From Asterias rubens (Eukaryota; Echinodermata; Asteroidea; Forcipulatida; Asteriidae): a DNA stretch of 64,000 bases. The stretch spans positions 14,547,634 to 14,611,633 of the forward strand of contig NC_047065.1 of the NCBI RefSeq assembly GCF_902459465.1. The letters are read 5' to 3'. A model generated the notes under the pieces. That model worked only from the letters and a program-made list of their open reading frames with translations, searched no databases and was not told where the DNA came from. A program made the translations under genes and the position numbers. Of the stretch, positions 34,201 through 43,716 are shown piece by piece (the stretch's first letter is position 1; the number at the start of each line of letters is the position of its first letter).

Positions 34201-35064
34201 CCTGTGAAAGTTTAGGCTCAATCAGTCAGCGGAGTCGGGAGAAAATAATGGAAAAACCTACCCTTGTTTCCGCACATTTCGCTGTGTCATGACATGTGTT
34301 TAAAATAAATTCGTACCTCTCAATATCGAGAACTAATATTGTTTAAATGTTTTCTCAAAAAGTAAAGCATTTCATGATGAAACAATCGAAACGCACATAG
34401 ATTGGCCAATGAACAACCTCCTTTTGACCTCAAGGCGAGGGCGCCGCACTGTACTGCAAAATTCAAGTCTCTTCTCAAAACTTATCTTATGTCACAGGTT
34501 TTCAATGACTAATTTTGTTGTGTCTGTTTTTTCTTTGTGTTGTGTTTTGTTTTTGTTTTGTTTTTGTTTTTGTTTTTGGTTTTACTGCGCATTGAACACC
34601 CAGCAGGGTGGATATGTGCGCATTACAAGTCTTATTATTATTATTATTATTAATGACGTCATGTGCATAAAGTCTATTTCAACTCAAGAGAAATCTTTCA
34701 CCATACCCAAGCTTCCTGTAAACCCTGTTAGTAATTTGTAAATCTGTGAACTTCTTTTTTTTGTTTCTGTTCCGAAAGTGTCCAATGGCTTTAACACCAC
34801 TACGCTAGATCATGGAGGTAGAATTCTACCTCCATGGCTAGATCAACAATAAATCCTTAACCTTTAATTAAATAAATTTAATTTTTTGTTTACAATCATG
34901 GTTTATACCACATCCCTTAAAGTTAAAATCAGCAACAACACGTTAGTTTGGGGGCTACAAATGAAATAAAATGAACTAATCTAATTTCATATCAATATCC
35001 AACGATAAACTACCTGCAGCACTCTCCGTGCTGAGAGTATCCTTTTTCCAAGTACTGCTGTCAT
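31224..35064 (-). CDS. NIPSNAP3-like: NIPSNAP family protein, NIPSNAP3-like
   Basis: Mitochondria-associated protein of the NIPSNAP family (dimeric alpha/beta-barrel fold); known for mitochondrial localisation and, in NIPSNAP1/2, mitophagy signalling. Its exact biochemical role is unclear. Six exons in coding order: 35014-35064, 33524-33743, 32974-33138, 32382-32531, 31553-31615, 31224-31306 (stop 31224-31226). Phases are consistent throughout, giving 243 residues, close to NIPSNAP3A/B (about 247). The N terminus MTAVLGKRILSARRVLQ is basic, without acids, and looks like a mitochondrial presequence. Two NIPSNAP repeats follow: FFELRTYVIKPASFKDYL, THLWEYDDFAHRTSVR and DKQENVVLM in the first; GVYELCGYEVKKG, GLYSTEVGPNNSVYQLWNF in the second. 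The end NKIMIPCSFSLLK matches the family's C terminus. It starts 160 bp from the divergent PSMB5 start. NIPSNAP3A/B is closer than NIPSNAP1/2 by eye. Confidence 0.93.
31980..32145. repeat. Dispersed repeat shared with 40345-40480
   Basis: ATATTTCAAGGGATGTTTTC, TACTATCATAAATCATTAGA and TTGTAAGTTTTATGTAAATC recur nearly unchanged in the PSMB5 gene. It lies in NIPSNAP intron 4. Confidence 0.6.
32595..32940 (-). repeat. tRNA-derived SINE with long body
   Basis: The minus strand carries TGGTTCAAGCCCGAAATCG (B-box-like) and an A-box-like CCTCAGTGCATTGGGAATGG. The plus-strand tail CGCCTTGAGTACCTTG...GCTATAAAAGACTTTG is also seen near 59610-59660, and AGCACCTTGTAAACC recurs near 31895 and 37400. Confidence 0.5.
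33758..33840 (+). repeat. SINE tail plus (TTAAG)n microsatellite
   Basis: CAGCGCTTTGAAACAGTGTT, then AAAGCGCTTTATAAATGCAT, followed by five TTAAG units at 33809-33837. The same GCGCT(T/A)TATAAA tail ends other SINEs here. Confidence 0.6.
34113..34794 (+). mobile_element. Family D MITE carrying nested insertions
   Basis: TTAA at 34113-34116 and 34791-34794; termini AAAGCCATTGGATACTTACG and CGAAAGTGTCCAATGGCTTT. Compared with the copy at 36095-36459, the sequence from about 34386 to 34676 is an insertion. It lies in NIPSNAP intron 1. Confidence 0.75.
34386..34676. mobile_element. Family F MITE with a SINE inside, nested in D
   Basis: ATTGGCCAATGAACAACCTC and CCTTTTGACCTC match the reverse of 42013-42045; the end TGACGTCATGTGCATAAAGT matches the F terminus. 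Between them GTTTTG repeats, then CATTGAACACCCAGCAGGGT and (TTA)n form a SINE-like tail. Confidence 0.6.
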
Positions 35065-35224
35065 TTTTGGAAAGAGAAGAAAACTTCACCGACAAAACCA
35101 GCCCGGTCCCTCCTCCTCACTCTATCACAAACAAGTTGACACCAAAAACTTGTTGACACCAAAATAAATACAAGACGGAAGAGGGCGCCCTTCACGAATG
35201 ACAAGCAGAATTTAGTTGATCAAC
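35065..35224. promoter_or_regulatory. Shared bidirectional promoter interval, NIPSNAP / PSMB5
   Basis: 160 bp separate the divergent start codons. No TATA box is visible. ACGGAAGAGG (ETS-like CGGAAG core) lies at about 35174. A direct repeat, ACTTGTTGACACC or CAAGTTGACACC with AAAA after it, occurs twice between 35132 and 35165. Shared regulation is inference from the arrangement. Confidence 0.6.
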
Positions 35225-38200
35225 ATGGCGCTCGAATCAGTGTGCGGATTTAATCTCCAGCAAGGTTGTGGTGGTGGGTTTGGGTCCAAATCCCGGCAAT
35301 GCATGGACGTCAGTTTTCTACGAGATGATCCTCTTGAAAACCCCAAGTTCACTGTACCGGCTGTTGCCGAGGTTTGTGCTTAAATGTCAAAATTATTGGA
35401 GATCTGAAGCATTTGTTTTTGTTCGTTGATTGAATGTTTTGTCACGCTGATCGTCCACTTTGTACACTGGCTGGGGGTCCTACTATACTAGTACTACTTG
35501 CCGTCAACTCACTTGCGCCGTCAACTCGCCGTCAACTCCTCCAATATACATTTAAAATCCACAAAAGAAGCATAGAACTGTAAAGTATCAGCTCAAAGAG
35601 CATTCGCGTAAGTTTTAGGTCATATTTCGGAATAAAAATTGAGTTTTTTTCTCATGAAAAAAAATTCTCGAAGCCGAAAAACTGTCGGCAGCCATCTTGC
35701 TTTTTCACAATGGCTTTTTAAGCCCAGACTTAACACTTCCATGCCCCCTTTTTATAGATTTTTCATGTAAATTTAATGAGTTGACGGCACGAAATTGAGT
35801 TGACGGCAAGTCGGCGAGTTGACGGCAATAGTAGTAGGACCGCTGGCTGGCGCATACAGAATGCAACTGCTCCGCACTTTCATGACTTTCTCTGTAGTGC
35901 TTGCAGACGCCGGTCGGTGCATGATGATGAACAATTCAGTAAATTAATGCTTCGTGTGATTTGTAATGTAAAGTGTGTCACCAGGGTATGGATGGAACCG
36001 TATGGACATGATGGATGACTTGTTTTATTCTTCTTTTAAAATAAAGGGATAAAGCCATTATATTTATAATATATTTATAAAAACAAAAAAATTATACACT
36101 TTCGCTTTGGTACAGACAAAAACAAAAGTTCACAGATTTACAAATAATTTACAGGGTTTACAGAAGGTAATGGTGAAAGACTTCTCTTGAAATATTGTTC
36201 CATGAAATGCTTTACTTTTTGAGAAAACTATAAAACAATATCAATTCTCGATAGCGAGAATTACGGATTTATTTTAAACACATGTCATGACATGGTGAAA
36301 CGTGCAGAAACAAGAGTGGGTTTCCCGTTATTTTCTCCCGACTCCGATGACCGATTGAGCCTCAATTATCACAGGTTTGTTATTTTATATATAAGTTGTG
36401 ATACACGAAGTGTGGGCCTTTGGACAATACTGTTTACCGAAAGTGTCCAATGGGTTTAACGAATTAGTTTTTTTAATACATTTTAATCTGTGAAAAAGAC
36501 GTTTTTGAATCCTGCCATTTGAAACTTTGTTGTGCCAGCACTTTTTCATTATTGTGGTTGTTTCTTTCTTTTATAAATGTAGTCAGTTTATTAATTATTA
36601 AATAAAAATAAACTAAAAATATGAAATTTAAATAGTATCTATTCCTAAAATCCTAAAAAAAATTGCTAATTTTAAACATGGGATAAGTAACTAAAAAATA
36701 CTAAACTTAGTGAGTAAAGTAGGTTTCAAAAAAATCTTACTTCCAAAAAAATAAATAGAAGTCAACTCTGTGGAAAAAAAAATGGTGTGTGTTCTCATCT
36801 TGTGATCTTGGAAATCACAATCACAATGTTTGCTTGACGTTATACATTTATTAATATTACATTAAACTTTCTAAGTCCCCCCCCCCCCCACAACAGTCAC
36901 TGGCCATTTATTAAATAATGAGCAGAAGATTTTTGCTGTTAGTTTTTCTTGTTGTGTTTACTCATGTCTCAAGCTTGACAATCCTTCTTCCCATTGCAGC
37001 CAGCAGAGTTTCTGCGGACCCTCTCCGAGGATGGGTCGTCACCCAAGATAGAATTTCTTCACGGTACAACAACCCTGGGTTTCAAGTTCCAACATGGTGT
37101 CATAATCGCTGTAGACTCTCGAGCCACTGCTGGCAGCTACATTGGTAAGAAAAATACTAGGCTGAGCAATGTTTAATATTAAGTGCTAAGTGTTGGAACT
37201 TCCTAGTGGTCCGCTGGCCAAATGCCATGTAAAACACATGAGGACCAGTCAGAATGAAAGTGTTGTGGCAGAGCGGTTAAGAGCACCAAATTCAAACTCT
37301 GATGTTATGCACAGAAAAGAACCCAGTGCATTTATGTATCAAAAGAGAAGGGGTTCGCCCCTGTGATCCTGGCTTGATTGGCAGCAAATCGTGATACATC
37401 ACCTTGTAAACCATTACATGTTGTTTTTATTTTATTTTAAAGGCAGTGGACACTATTGGTAATTACTCAAAATAATTGTTAGCGTAAAAACTTTTCGGTA
37501 ACAAGTAATGGGGAGAGGTTGATAGTATAAAACATTGTGAGAAACGGCTCCCTCTGAAGTAATGTAGTTTTTGAGAAAGAAGTAATTTTCAACGAATTTG
37601 ATTTCAGATTTAGAACTTGAGGTCTCGAAATCAAGCATCAGAAAGCACACAACATCGTGTGACAAGGGTGTTTTTTCTTTCATTATTATCTAGCAACTTC
37701 AAAAACTGATAGAGCTGAAATTTTTTGCAGGTTTGTTATTTATGCATATGTTGAGATACAGCAAGTGAGAAGACTGGTCTTTGACAATACCATTAGTGTC
37801 CACTTTCTCTAAGGAATAGGTCTGATACTTCAAACATAGCTCAACACAACTTGCACGACAAAATACTGAGCACTTTGATACGCCCCTAGGGAGGTGATAA
37901 AGCGCTGTTTAAAAACCTAGTATTATTCCTATTATTATTATTAAGGGTCAAGTTAATGACCATTTGAACTGTTTATTGTCCAGCCTCACAGACGGTGAAG
38001 AAAGTCATTGAGATTAACCCATACTTATTGGGCACCATGGCCGGAGGTGCTGCAGACTGCATGTTCTGGGAGCGTGTCCTGGCAGAACGCTGCCGGTAAG
38101 TCAGCCATTTAGGACTCCCACGCCTGACAACAAAGTATGTGGGGCAACTGTACCATGTTCCTACCTTTTGGGAGAATTTTTAGATCTAAAGCAAGTCTGG

Positions 38201-41200
38201 AATTACTTGCAGGCCACAAAGGCCAACCTGTGCCCAATTTCATAGAGCTGCTTTAAAAACATAAAAAGTTGCTTAGCACAACAAACCTATGCTTACTAGA
38301 ATAAGGTTACCAGCTAAAATACAATATTACATACGTGTAAAAAATGTAACTGGTTTCCTGCTTAGTTGTTAATAAAAAAAGATTAAGCAATATTTTCTGC
38401 TTAAGAAGCTCTACCAATTTGGGCCCAAGCCTTAACCTTTGTGCACCTTCAAAAGTTTCCCATTGACTTTAAGATTTTCCACCGGTAGAAGTGCCCCAAG
38501 GCCATTTCCATTTTGCAAAGTTTCAAAAGGGAAATGGCCTTGCCCTTTTTAAGATGAAATTCTATGTCTTTAAAGAGTCTAGAAGCGCAAACTGGAGGTT
38601 CAACTTTGGATAACCCTGGCAAATCTAAAAAATAGCCTAAAATTTGCCTGTTTAGTTTTACATTCGTCCCTTATTGAACTGCCATCTTAAAACACGACTT
38701 CTTCAGTCTACCATTTGCACATACCATTTACCACCCCCTTTCACCACTACAAGCGGGACCAATCTCGTTGATCAAATTAAGCAAACAAAAAATGGTAGAA
38801 CTTTAACAGTGTACACTAAACTCAACCGTTTTGTTTTGACAGGATTTATGAGTTACGCAACAAGGAGCGGATATCTGTAGCAGCAGCCTCCAAACTGCTG
38901 GCCAACATTCTGTACAACTACAAAGGAATGGGTCTCTCTGTGGTGAGTTAACTAAGCCATTTGAGAATTAGATTTGAATAATGTCTGGTACATTGACTTG
39001 CTTAGTCGCAATGTACTGCTTATATTTGAATTCCTCTGACTATAGAGGCAGTTGCTATGTTAAATGGTCTGGGGCAAACCTTTGCATAGCAACCTCCAGA
39101 TGAGCAAACCCTGGTACCATTGTGCCATACACATCCATTCAGAATTGTGTATGGGTGTTCACCGTCTCTTATGTTACTACGCAAAGCTTGCAGCTTGCCG
39201 CTAATCATGTGACATGGCAACTGTCTCGATAGTCTGAGGAATTCAAATTTAAGTGGTAACTTGTGATCAAGCACGTCATTGTACAGGACAATATTCAAAT
39301 CTAACATGCAAATGACTAAATGTTCAGACACCACCAAACGTGGACTTTAAACAATATTCACCGTTATCAGTTTTACTGACTGCAAGCTGTCAGAACCCGA
39401 TTTCATGTTTGTGTTAAAGACACTGGACACTATTGGTAATTGTCAAAGACCAGTCTTCTCACTTGGTGTATCTCAACATACACGTATGCATAAAATAACA
39501 AACCTGTGAAAATTTGAGCTCAATTGGTCATCGCAGTTGCGAGATAATAACGAATGAAAAAAAAACTCTTGTCACACGAAGCTGTGTGCTTTCAGATGCT
39601 TGATTTCGAGACCTCAAATTCTAAACTTGAGGTCTCGAAATCAAGTTTGTGGATAATTACTCTTGAAGAGTACTCAGCTTCAGAGGGAGCCGTTTCTCAC
39701 AATGTTTTATACTACCAACCTCTCCCCATTTCTCGTTACCGAGTAAGGTTTTATGCTAATAATTATTTTGAGTATATACCAATGGTGTCCACTGCCTTTA
39801 AAGTGAACAATTTCCCTCTTACTTGGCTTGGATAAAATGACAACTTTTCAAGTCCTGTTGTATAAAAAGTGATATTATTTTGTCTGTGCGATTTTTTTTA
39901 TGGTATCTTTGTGTCTGTCTCTTGTAGGGAACGATGGTCTGCGGCTGGGACAAGACGGTGAGTGAATAAAAAACAAAATCAAACTTGAAGCGTCAATTTT
40001 ACATTGGATTTAAAACTCTTTAAATTGAATGTGTTAACCACTGTTGCTGCCTTAAATTCTGCAGCTTTTCTGTCGTAAAACACATGATTAATTTTCAGAA
40101 TATTATTGTTGTTCAGGATATTGTTGTCACTTTGAGAACATGGCTTAAAGGAACATTACAGAACAGTTGCTGGCAGTGTAAGCACTTTATGTAATCAACC
40201 ATATACATAAACTGACAAACCTGTAGAAGTTTGAGATCGATCTGCCATCTGGCTTAAGAGAAAATACTGAAAAATCAATTACACATTTTGCATGACATTG
40301 ATGCAGAAACAAAAAGGAATGAAACACTCACTGAGAGATAAAATTTATTTTTCATCGAATATAACATTTCAGACAGCAATATTTCAAGTGATGTTTTCTA
40401 CTATCATCATCAGTAGACCGTGTAAGTTTTATGTAAATCTGTGATCTTTCAATTTTTGTTTCTTGCCAACTCTGTAACAATCCTTTAATGTTTTAGCTCT
40501 GTTAAATGATTTCTTAACAGGGTCCGGGCCTGTACTACGTAGACAGTGATGGCAGCAGACTGACCAACAAGCTCTTCTCCGTTGGGTCTGGCTCCCCGTA
40601 TGCTTATGGTGTACTGGACAGTGGCCATAAAGATGACCTCACTGTAGAAGAAGCCTACGACCTAGGTCAAAGGGCAATCTACCATGCGACCCACAGAGAT
40701 GCCTACAGTGGTGGTGTAGTTAATTGTAAGTCTACTTGTAAAGGCCCCTCTCTTGAAATATTTTTTTTTATTTGTTTTATTTATAACCATCCCAGATTGT
40801 ACTGGTGTTAAATAACTTCTCATTACCCTCCACTTCACTTCTGCCTAAGAACTTATATGTTGTATATATTCTGTACATAAAGTATAAATTAACCTAGTTT
40901 AAAGTTGTTTTTATAAATTCATCACTGTAACTATCTGATGTAAGTAACCCCCCCCTTTTTTTCCACAGGTCCCTCATACCTATTTTTAAAATCATCATAC
41001 CTTTGATCTTGCTATTCTTATTAATTGACCATGTTAGTTGCATCATGATGCAACTTGCTCTCTAATCCTACCCTTTCATGTCTCCCTGCATTGTTGTCGA
41101 ACAATACATTTACCACTTTTATGGTCCAGTAACCCTTCCTTTCATTCTAAACATCCTTTGTCCTCGCCACTTCACTCCTATTGGTTCATAGCCCCCAATA

Positions 41201-41918
41201 TTGTTTCTGAAATAGGAACTTTGATTGGCTGTTATTTTCCCGCTTCTTTCTGGATCCTTTCCTTAATCCCTTTCCCCCTCTCTTTTTCTATAAATGGATA
41301 TGTATTTGTTTGTACTTGTCTTATGCCTCTGAAGAAGGTCCGGATTGGATCGAAAGCTAAGGCCATCTACCCTATTCATTATATATATACAATGTATATA
41401 TATAATTTTTGTTTACTTTGTGTGAAAACTTCGTTAAGCTTCAAGGCTTCATATTTCCTTCCAAAGTTCTCAAAAGTTGTTCCAGGGATCGAGTTAATTG
41501 TTTTGTCATGGTAGTCAGTAGGGCTAGTAGTCGATAGTTTTTAGTAGCCCTGATAAGATTTTGGTAGCCCGAAAAACACATTACGTCTTGATTTACGTCA
41601 CAAATTGGTCACCGAAAGTGTTTCATTTTACCACACCATTAGCAGAGTTCATTTTTGACATTATTTTTCCACTAGCCCAACTGGCTTATCAAACTGGAAA
41701 AATGAGTAGCCGACCTTAAATCTGGTAGTCCCGGGCTAGTGGGATATTGGCAATTTCGAACATATTATTCTGTGAAATGTTTGCTGACCGTTATCTCATG
41801 TTTTCATTTCTCTACAGTGTACCACATGAAGGAGACAGGTTGGGAATTCATCTCACAGACAGACGTCAAACTTCTACATTATAGATACCAAGAGGAGAAA
41901 GAAGCCATGACTAAGTAG
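35225..41918 (+). CDS. PSMB5: Proteasome subunit beta type-5 (chymotrypsin-like catalytic subunit)
   Basis: Catalytic beta5 subunit of the 20S proteasome; an N-terminal threonine protease that cleaves after hydrophobic residues, in cytosol and nucleus. Seven exons: 35225-35371, 37000-37144, 37984-38095, 38843-38942, 39928-39957, 40521-40725, 41818-41918 (stop TAG 41916-41918). All have GT-AG borders and consistent phases. Predicted 279 residues: a 71-residue propeptide ending FLHG, then mature Thr1 (residue 72, TTTLGFKF). Asp17 is residue 88 (AVDSRATAG), Lys33 is residue 104 (SQTVKKV), Met45 is residue 116 ([12 protein letters not shown]), and the RDAYSGG motif with Asp166/Ser169 is present. 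The mature part (208 residues) matches the usual length (about 204). Exon 5 is only 30 nt. No frameshift. The C-terminal tail ([13 protein letters not shown]) differs from vertebrates. The single gene has no immunoproteasome signature that I can judge. Confidence 0.97.
35476..35843. mobile_element. DNA element with GCCGTCAACTC subterminal repeats and 8-bp TSD
   Basis: Flanked by CTGGCTGG on both sides. Ends GGTCCTACTATAC and the inverse AGTAGTAGGACC. Each arm holds three GCCGTCAACTC motifs, in opposite orientation. About 365 bp, inside PSMB5 intron 1. 8-bp target duplications point to hAT-like mobilisation (inference). Confidence 0.7.
36095..36459 (-). mobile_element. Family D MITE, uninterrupted
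   Basis: Right end CGAAAGTGTCCAATGGGTTTAA is clear; the left end is decayed near TTATACACTTTCGC. It holds TTTTCTCCCGACTCCGATGA and CTCGATAGCGAGAATT. It serves as the empty-site reference for 34113-34794. In PSMB5 intron 1. Confidence 0.7.
37262..37436 (+). repeat. tRNA-derived SINE
   Basis: Head GTTGTGGCAGAGCGGTTAAG is an A-box-like tRNA-Leu/Ser pattern. The body contains AAGAGAAGGGGTTCGCCCCT and CACCTTGTAAACCATTACATG. PSMB5 intron 2. Confidence 0.55.
37437..37812 (+). mobile_element. Family A MITE
   Basis: TTAAAGGCAGTGGACACTAT at the left; the right end is decayed to TAGTGTCCACTTTCTCTAAG. The left half of the inner hairpin is deleted (GATTTCAGATTTAGAACTTG). PSMB5 intron 2. Confidence 0.75.
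37850..37945 (+). repeat. SINE tail with (TTA)n
   Basis: TGAGCACTTTGATACGCCCC, GTGATAAAGCGCTGTTTAAA and a terminal run of ATT units; same tail type as at 33758. Confidence 0.5.
38230..38428. mobile_element. Family C foldback MITE
   Basis: GCCCAATTTCATAGAGCTGC at the left, AAGCTCTACCAATTTGGGCCC at the right, with inner GTTACCAGCTAAAATACAAT. PSMB5 intron 3. Confidence 0.75.
39017..39330. mobile_element. Foldback MITE with GAATTCCTCTGACTAT arms
   Basis: TTGAATTCCTCTGACTATAG and GATAGTCTGAGGAATTCAAA are inverted arms about 190 bp apart; GAGGCAGTTGC / GGCAACTGTCTC continue the pairing. The outer right part is shared with 30340-30440. Confidence 0.6.
39414..39801 (-). mobile_element. Family A MITE, reverse orientation
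   Basis: TTAA at both ends, ends AAAGACACTGGACACTATTG and GTGTCCACTGCCTTTAA. A complete hairpin GATTTCGAGACCTCAAATTC / TGAGGTCTCGAAATC. PSMB5 intron 4. Confidence 0.8.
40147..40495. repeat. Dispersed repeat, partner of 31980-32145
   Basis: Contains ATATTTCAAGTGATGTTTTC, TACTATCATCATCAGTAGAC and TGTAAGTTTTATGTAAATCT. The left part (GACAAACCTGTAGAAGTTTG) recalls the inner sequence of families A and D. PSMB5 intron 5. Confidence 0.5.
40726..41817. other. PSMB5 intron 6 with retroelement-like remnant
   Basis: A 158-codon open frame (41038-41514) is Pro/Leu/Ser-rich in its first half, has no domain I recognise and ends in intronic sequence; not called coding. CTGAAGA, GGTCC..GGATC and GAAA at 41329-41355 resemble a terminal motif of Penelope-like elements. 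An imperfect TATATATAC palindrome follows at about 41380-41405. Confidence 0.35.
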
Positions 41919-41965
41919 TCAGTCTCTAAGCATATTCCTTGTAAAGATTAACGCTGTATCCGACT

Positions 41966-42142
41966 ATACCTTATGCACATGACGCCATTTCAATAGGGTG
42001 CCCTCACCAAGAGGTCAAAAGGAGGTTCTTCATTGGCCAATCCTGTGAGCTGCCGCGCGTACAAATTTGTGCATTTCTATTATTTTGTCACCGTTTCACC
42101 TTTAAGATGGCGGCTGGATGACGTCAATGCATAAGGTCTATT
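41966..42142. mobile_element. Family F foldback MITE
   Basis: ACCTTATGCACATGACGCC at the left and GATGACGTCAATGCATAAGG at the right are inverted. Interior GGTCAAAAGGAGGTTCTTCA with TTGGCCAAT is shared with 34390-34430. Lies in the 3' flank of PSMB5, possibly in its 3' UTR. Confidence 0.65.
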
Positions 42143-42855
42143 GGCAGCTACAGCATTGGCTACGGCTGCTGCTAAGGACGTCCTATACTTCATCACACGA
42201 TGACATGGATATGAAGCCGCAGCTGTAGCCACCATTGTGGACCTGCCTTAAAGCCATTAAGACATAGAGAGGACATAGTGTTTCAATAAGATTAGAAACT
42301 GAACCAAAACATGTAACGTTTTTCTCTATTTCTTTGTGACGATTTCCGATCAAGCTTAAACTTTCACATGAAGGAAAATATCAGGCCTGGACGATGGCAG
42401 CCAGTGTAATTTCAGAGACACTGTTCATGCACAATTCTTCACCTATGCCCTATTTATGTCTGTAACTACTTCAATGTTTCGATTGCACTAAGAATTTACT
42501 TTACATCTAAATATCTTGAAACTAGTTTGGTTTTCCTTGGTGTACACGCATTATTATAAAGATACAGAGATTCTTTGTAGAAAAAGCAACTTTTGCATAG
42601 TAAAACTTTAAGAGATGTCACCATGTGGTTGCCACGAACACAAATTAATTAAATCTTTTGAGGATTTTTTGTTTTGCATTGTCTGTTTAGTTTACCGTCT
42701 TTAAAACAATACTGTTAATTGGAAAGCCATACAAGAATAATTTCCATGCAGTGCATTTTCCATGCAGTGCAGTTTGTTGCATGTAAAAATTGCCCTTTTG
42801 AAAAGACCTTTATCAACTGGTTTTATACCATTCTGTGGAGGTTTTGGATAATAAA

Positions 42856-42861
42856 AATAAA
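42856..42861 (+). terminator. PSMB5: Candidate PSMB5 poly(A) signal AATAAA
   Basis: AATAAA about 940 bp after the stop codon on the same strand. Chance occurrence cannot be excluded in AT-rich DNA. Confidence 0.3.
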
Positions 42862-42979
42862 TGGTATTGAAACAGAAATTTGCCTGTTTACTTTTAGCAA
42901 AGCTTCTAAACCCTTTAAACCCAGCTGGATGTTTGTTTAATTCTGTTGGACTGAGAATTGTACTATTTAACCAATTAAA

Positions 42980-43458
42980 TACACTGGACACTAAAGACCA
43001 GCTGTTGATTTCACAAAACTCTTCCTAACTTAAGACTAATCTTAACACTTGGGACGAGTCCCAACCATGCACTGTAGCATGCAGACCTTAAGATTAGGCT
43101 GCGTTACTTGTCCTAACTCGAGATAAGACGAGTCCTAACTCTTAGTGAAATCGACGGCAGTCTTCTCTCTTGGTGGATCTCATATGCATAAGGTAACAAA
43201 CCTGTGAAAATTTGAACTCAATTGGTCATCGAAGTTGAGAGATAATGAAAGAAAAAAACACCCTTGTCACACGAAGTTGTGTGCTTGTAGATGCCTCAAA
43301 ATCTAATTCTGAGGTCGTGAAATCAAATTCATGAAAAATTACTTCTTTCTCGAAAGCTACGCCACTTCAGAGGGAGTGGTTTCTCACAATTACCTCTCCA
43401 CATTACTCGTTACCAAGTAAGGTTTTATGCTAATAATTATTTAGTGTCCACTGCCTTG
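42980..43458 (-). mobile_element. Family A MITE, reverse, interrupted by family B
   Basis: ACACTGGACACTAAAGACCAG at the left and TTTAGTGTCCACTGCCTT at the right. A family B element sits between GACCAG and CAGTCTTCTC. The hairpin is decayed (CCTCAAAATCTAATTCTGAGG). Confidence 0.7.
43002..43157. mobile_element. Family B foldback MITE, nested in family A
   Basis: CTGTTGATTTCACAAAACTC and GTGAAATCGACGG arms; flanking CAG on both sides. It occupies the same site in family A as the copy at 21924-22097. Confidence 0.75.
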
Positions 43459-43566
43459 GGATACTACTTGAGTCCCAAGTTCGGGTGTTGAGGAGTATAA
43501 GATTTTGTTTGAGGATTATGTTGGTTCAGTAAACTTTTGTCTCGGCCTTTTAACTTTGTGGACCCT

Positions 43567-43716
43567 GCCGTCGATTTCACAAAACTCTTCCTAACTTAAG
43601 ACTAATCTTAGGACTTCGGACGAGTCCCAACCCTGCACTATAGCATGCAGACCTTAAGATTAAGTTACCCGTCCCTAACTCGAGATAAGACGAGTCCTCA
43701 CTCTTTGTGAAATCGA
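43567..43716. mobile_element. Family B foldback MITE, free-standing
   Basis: CCGTCGATTTCACAAAACTC at the left and CTTTGTGAAATCGAGC at the right, interior ATAGCATGCAGACCTTAAGA. Not inside a family A element. Confidence 0.75.

Noticed and set aside
41038-41514. 158-codon open frame on the plus strand
   Set aside because: Lies in PSMB5 intron 6, shows no domain or family similarity, and continues through repeat-like sequence.
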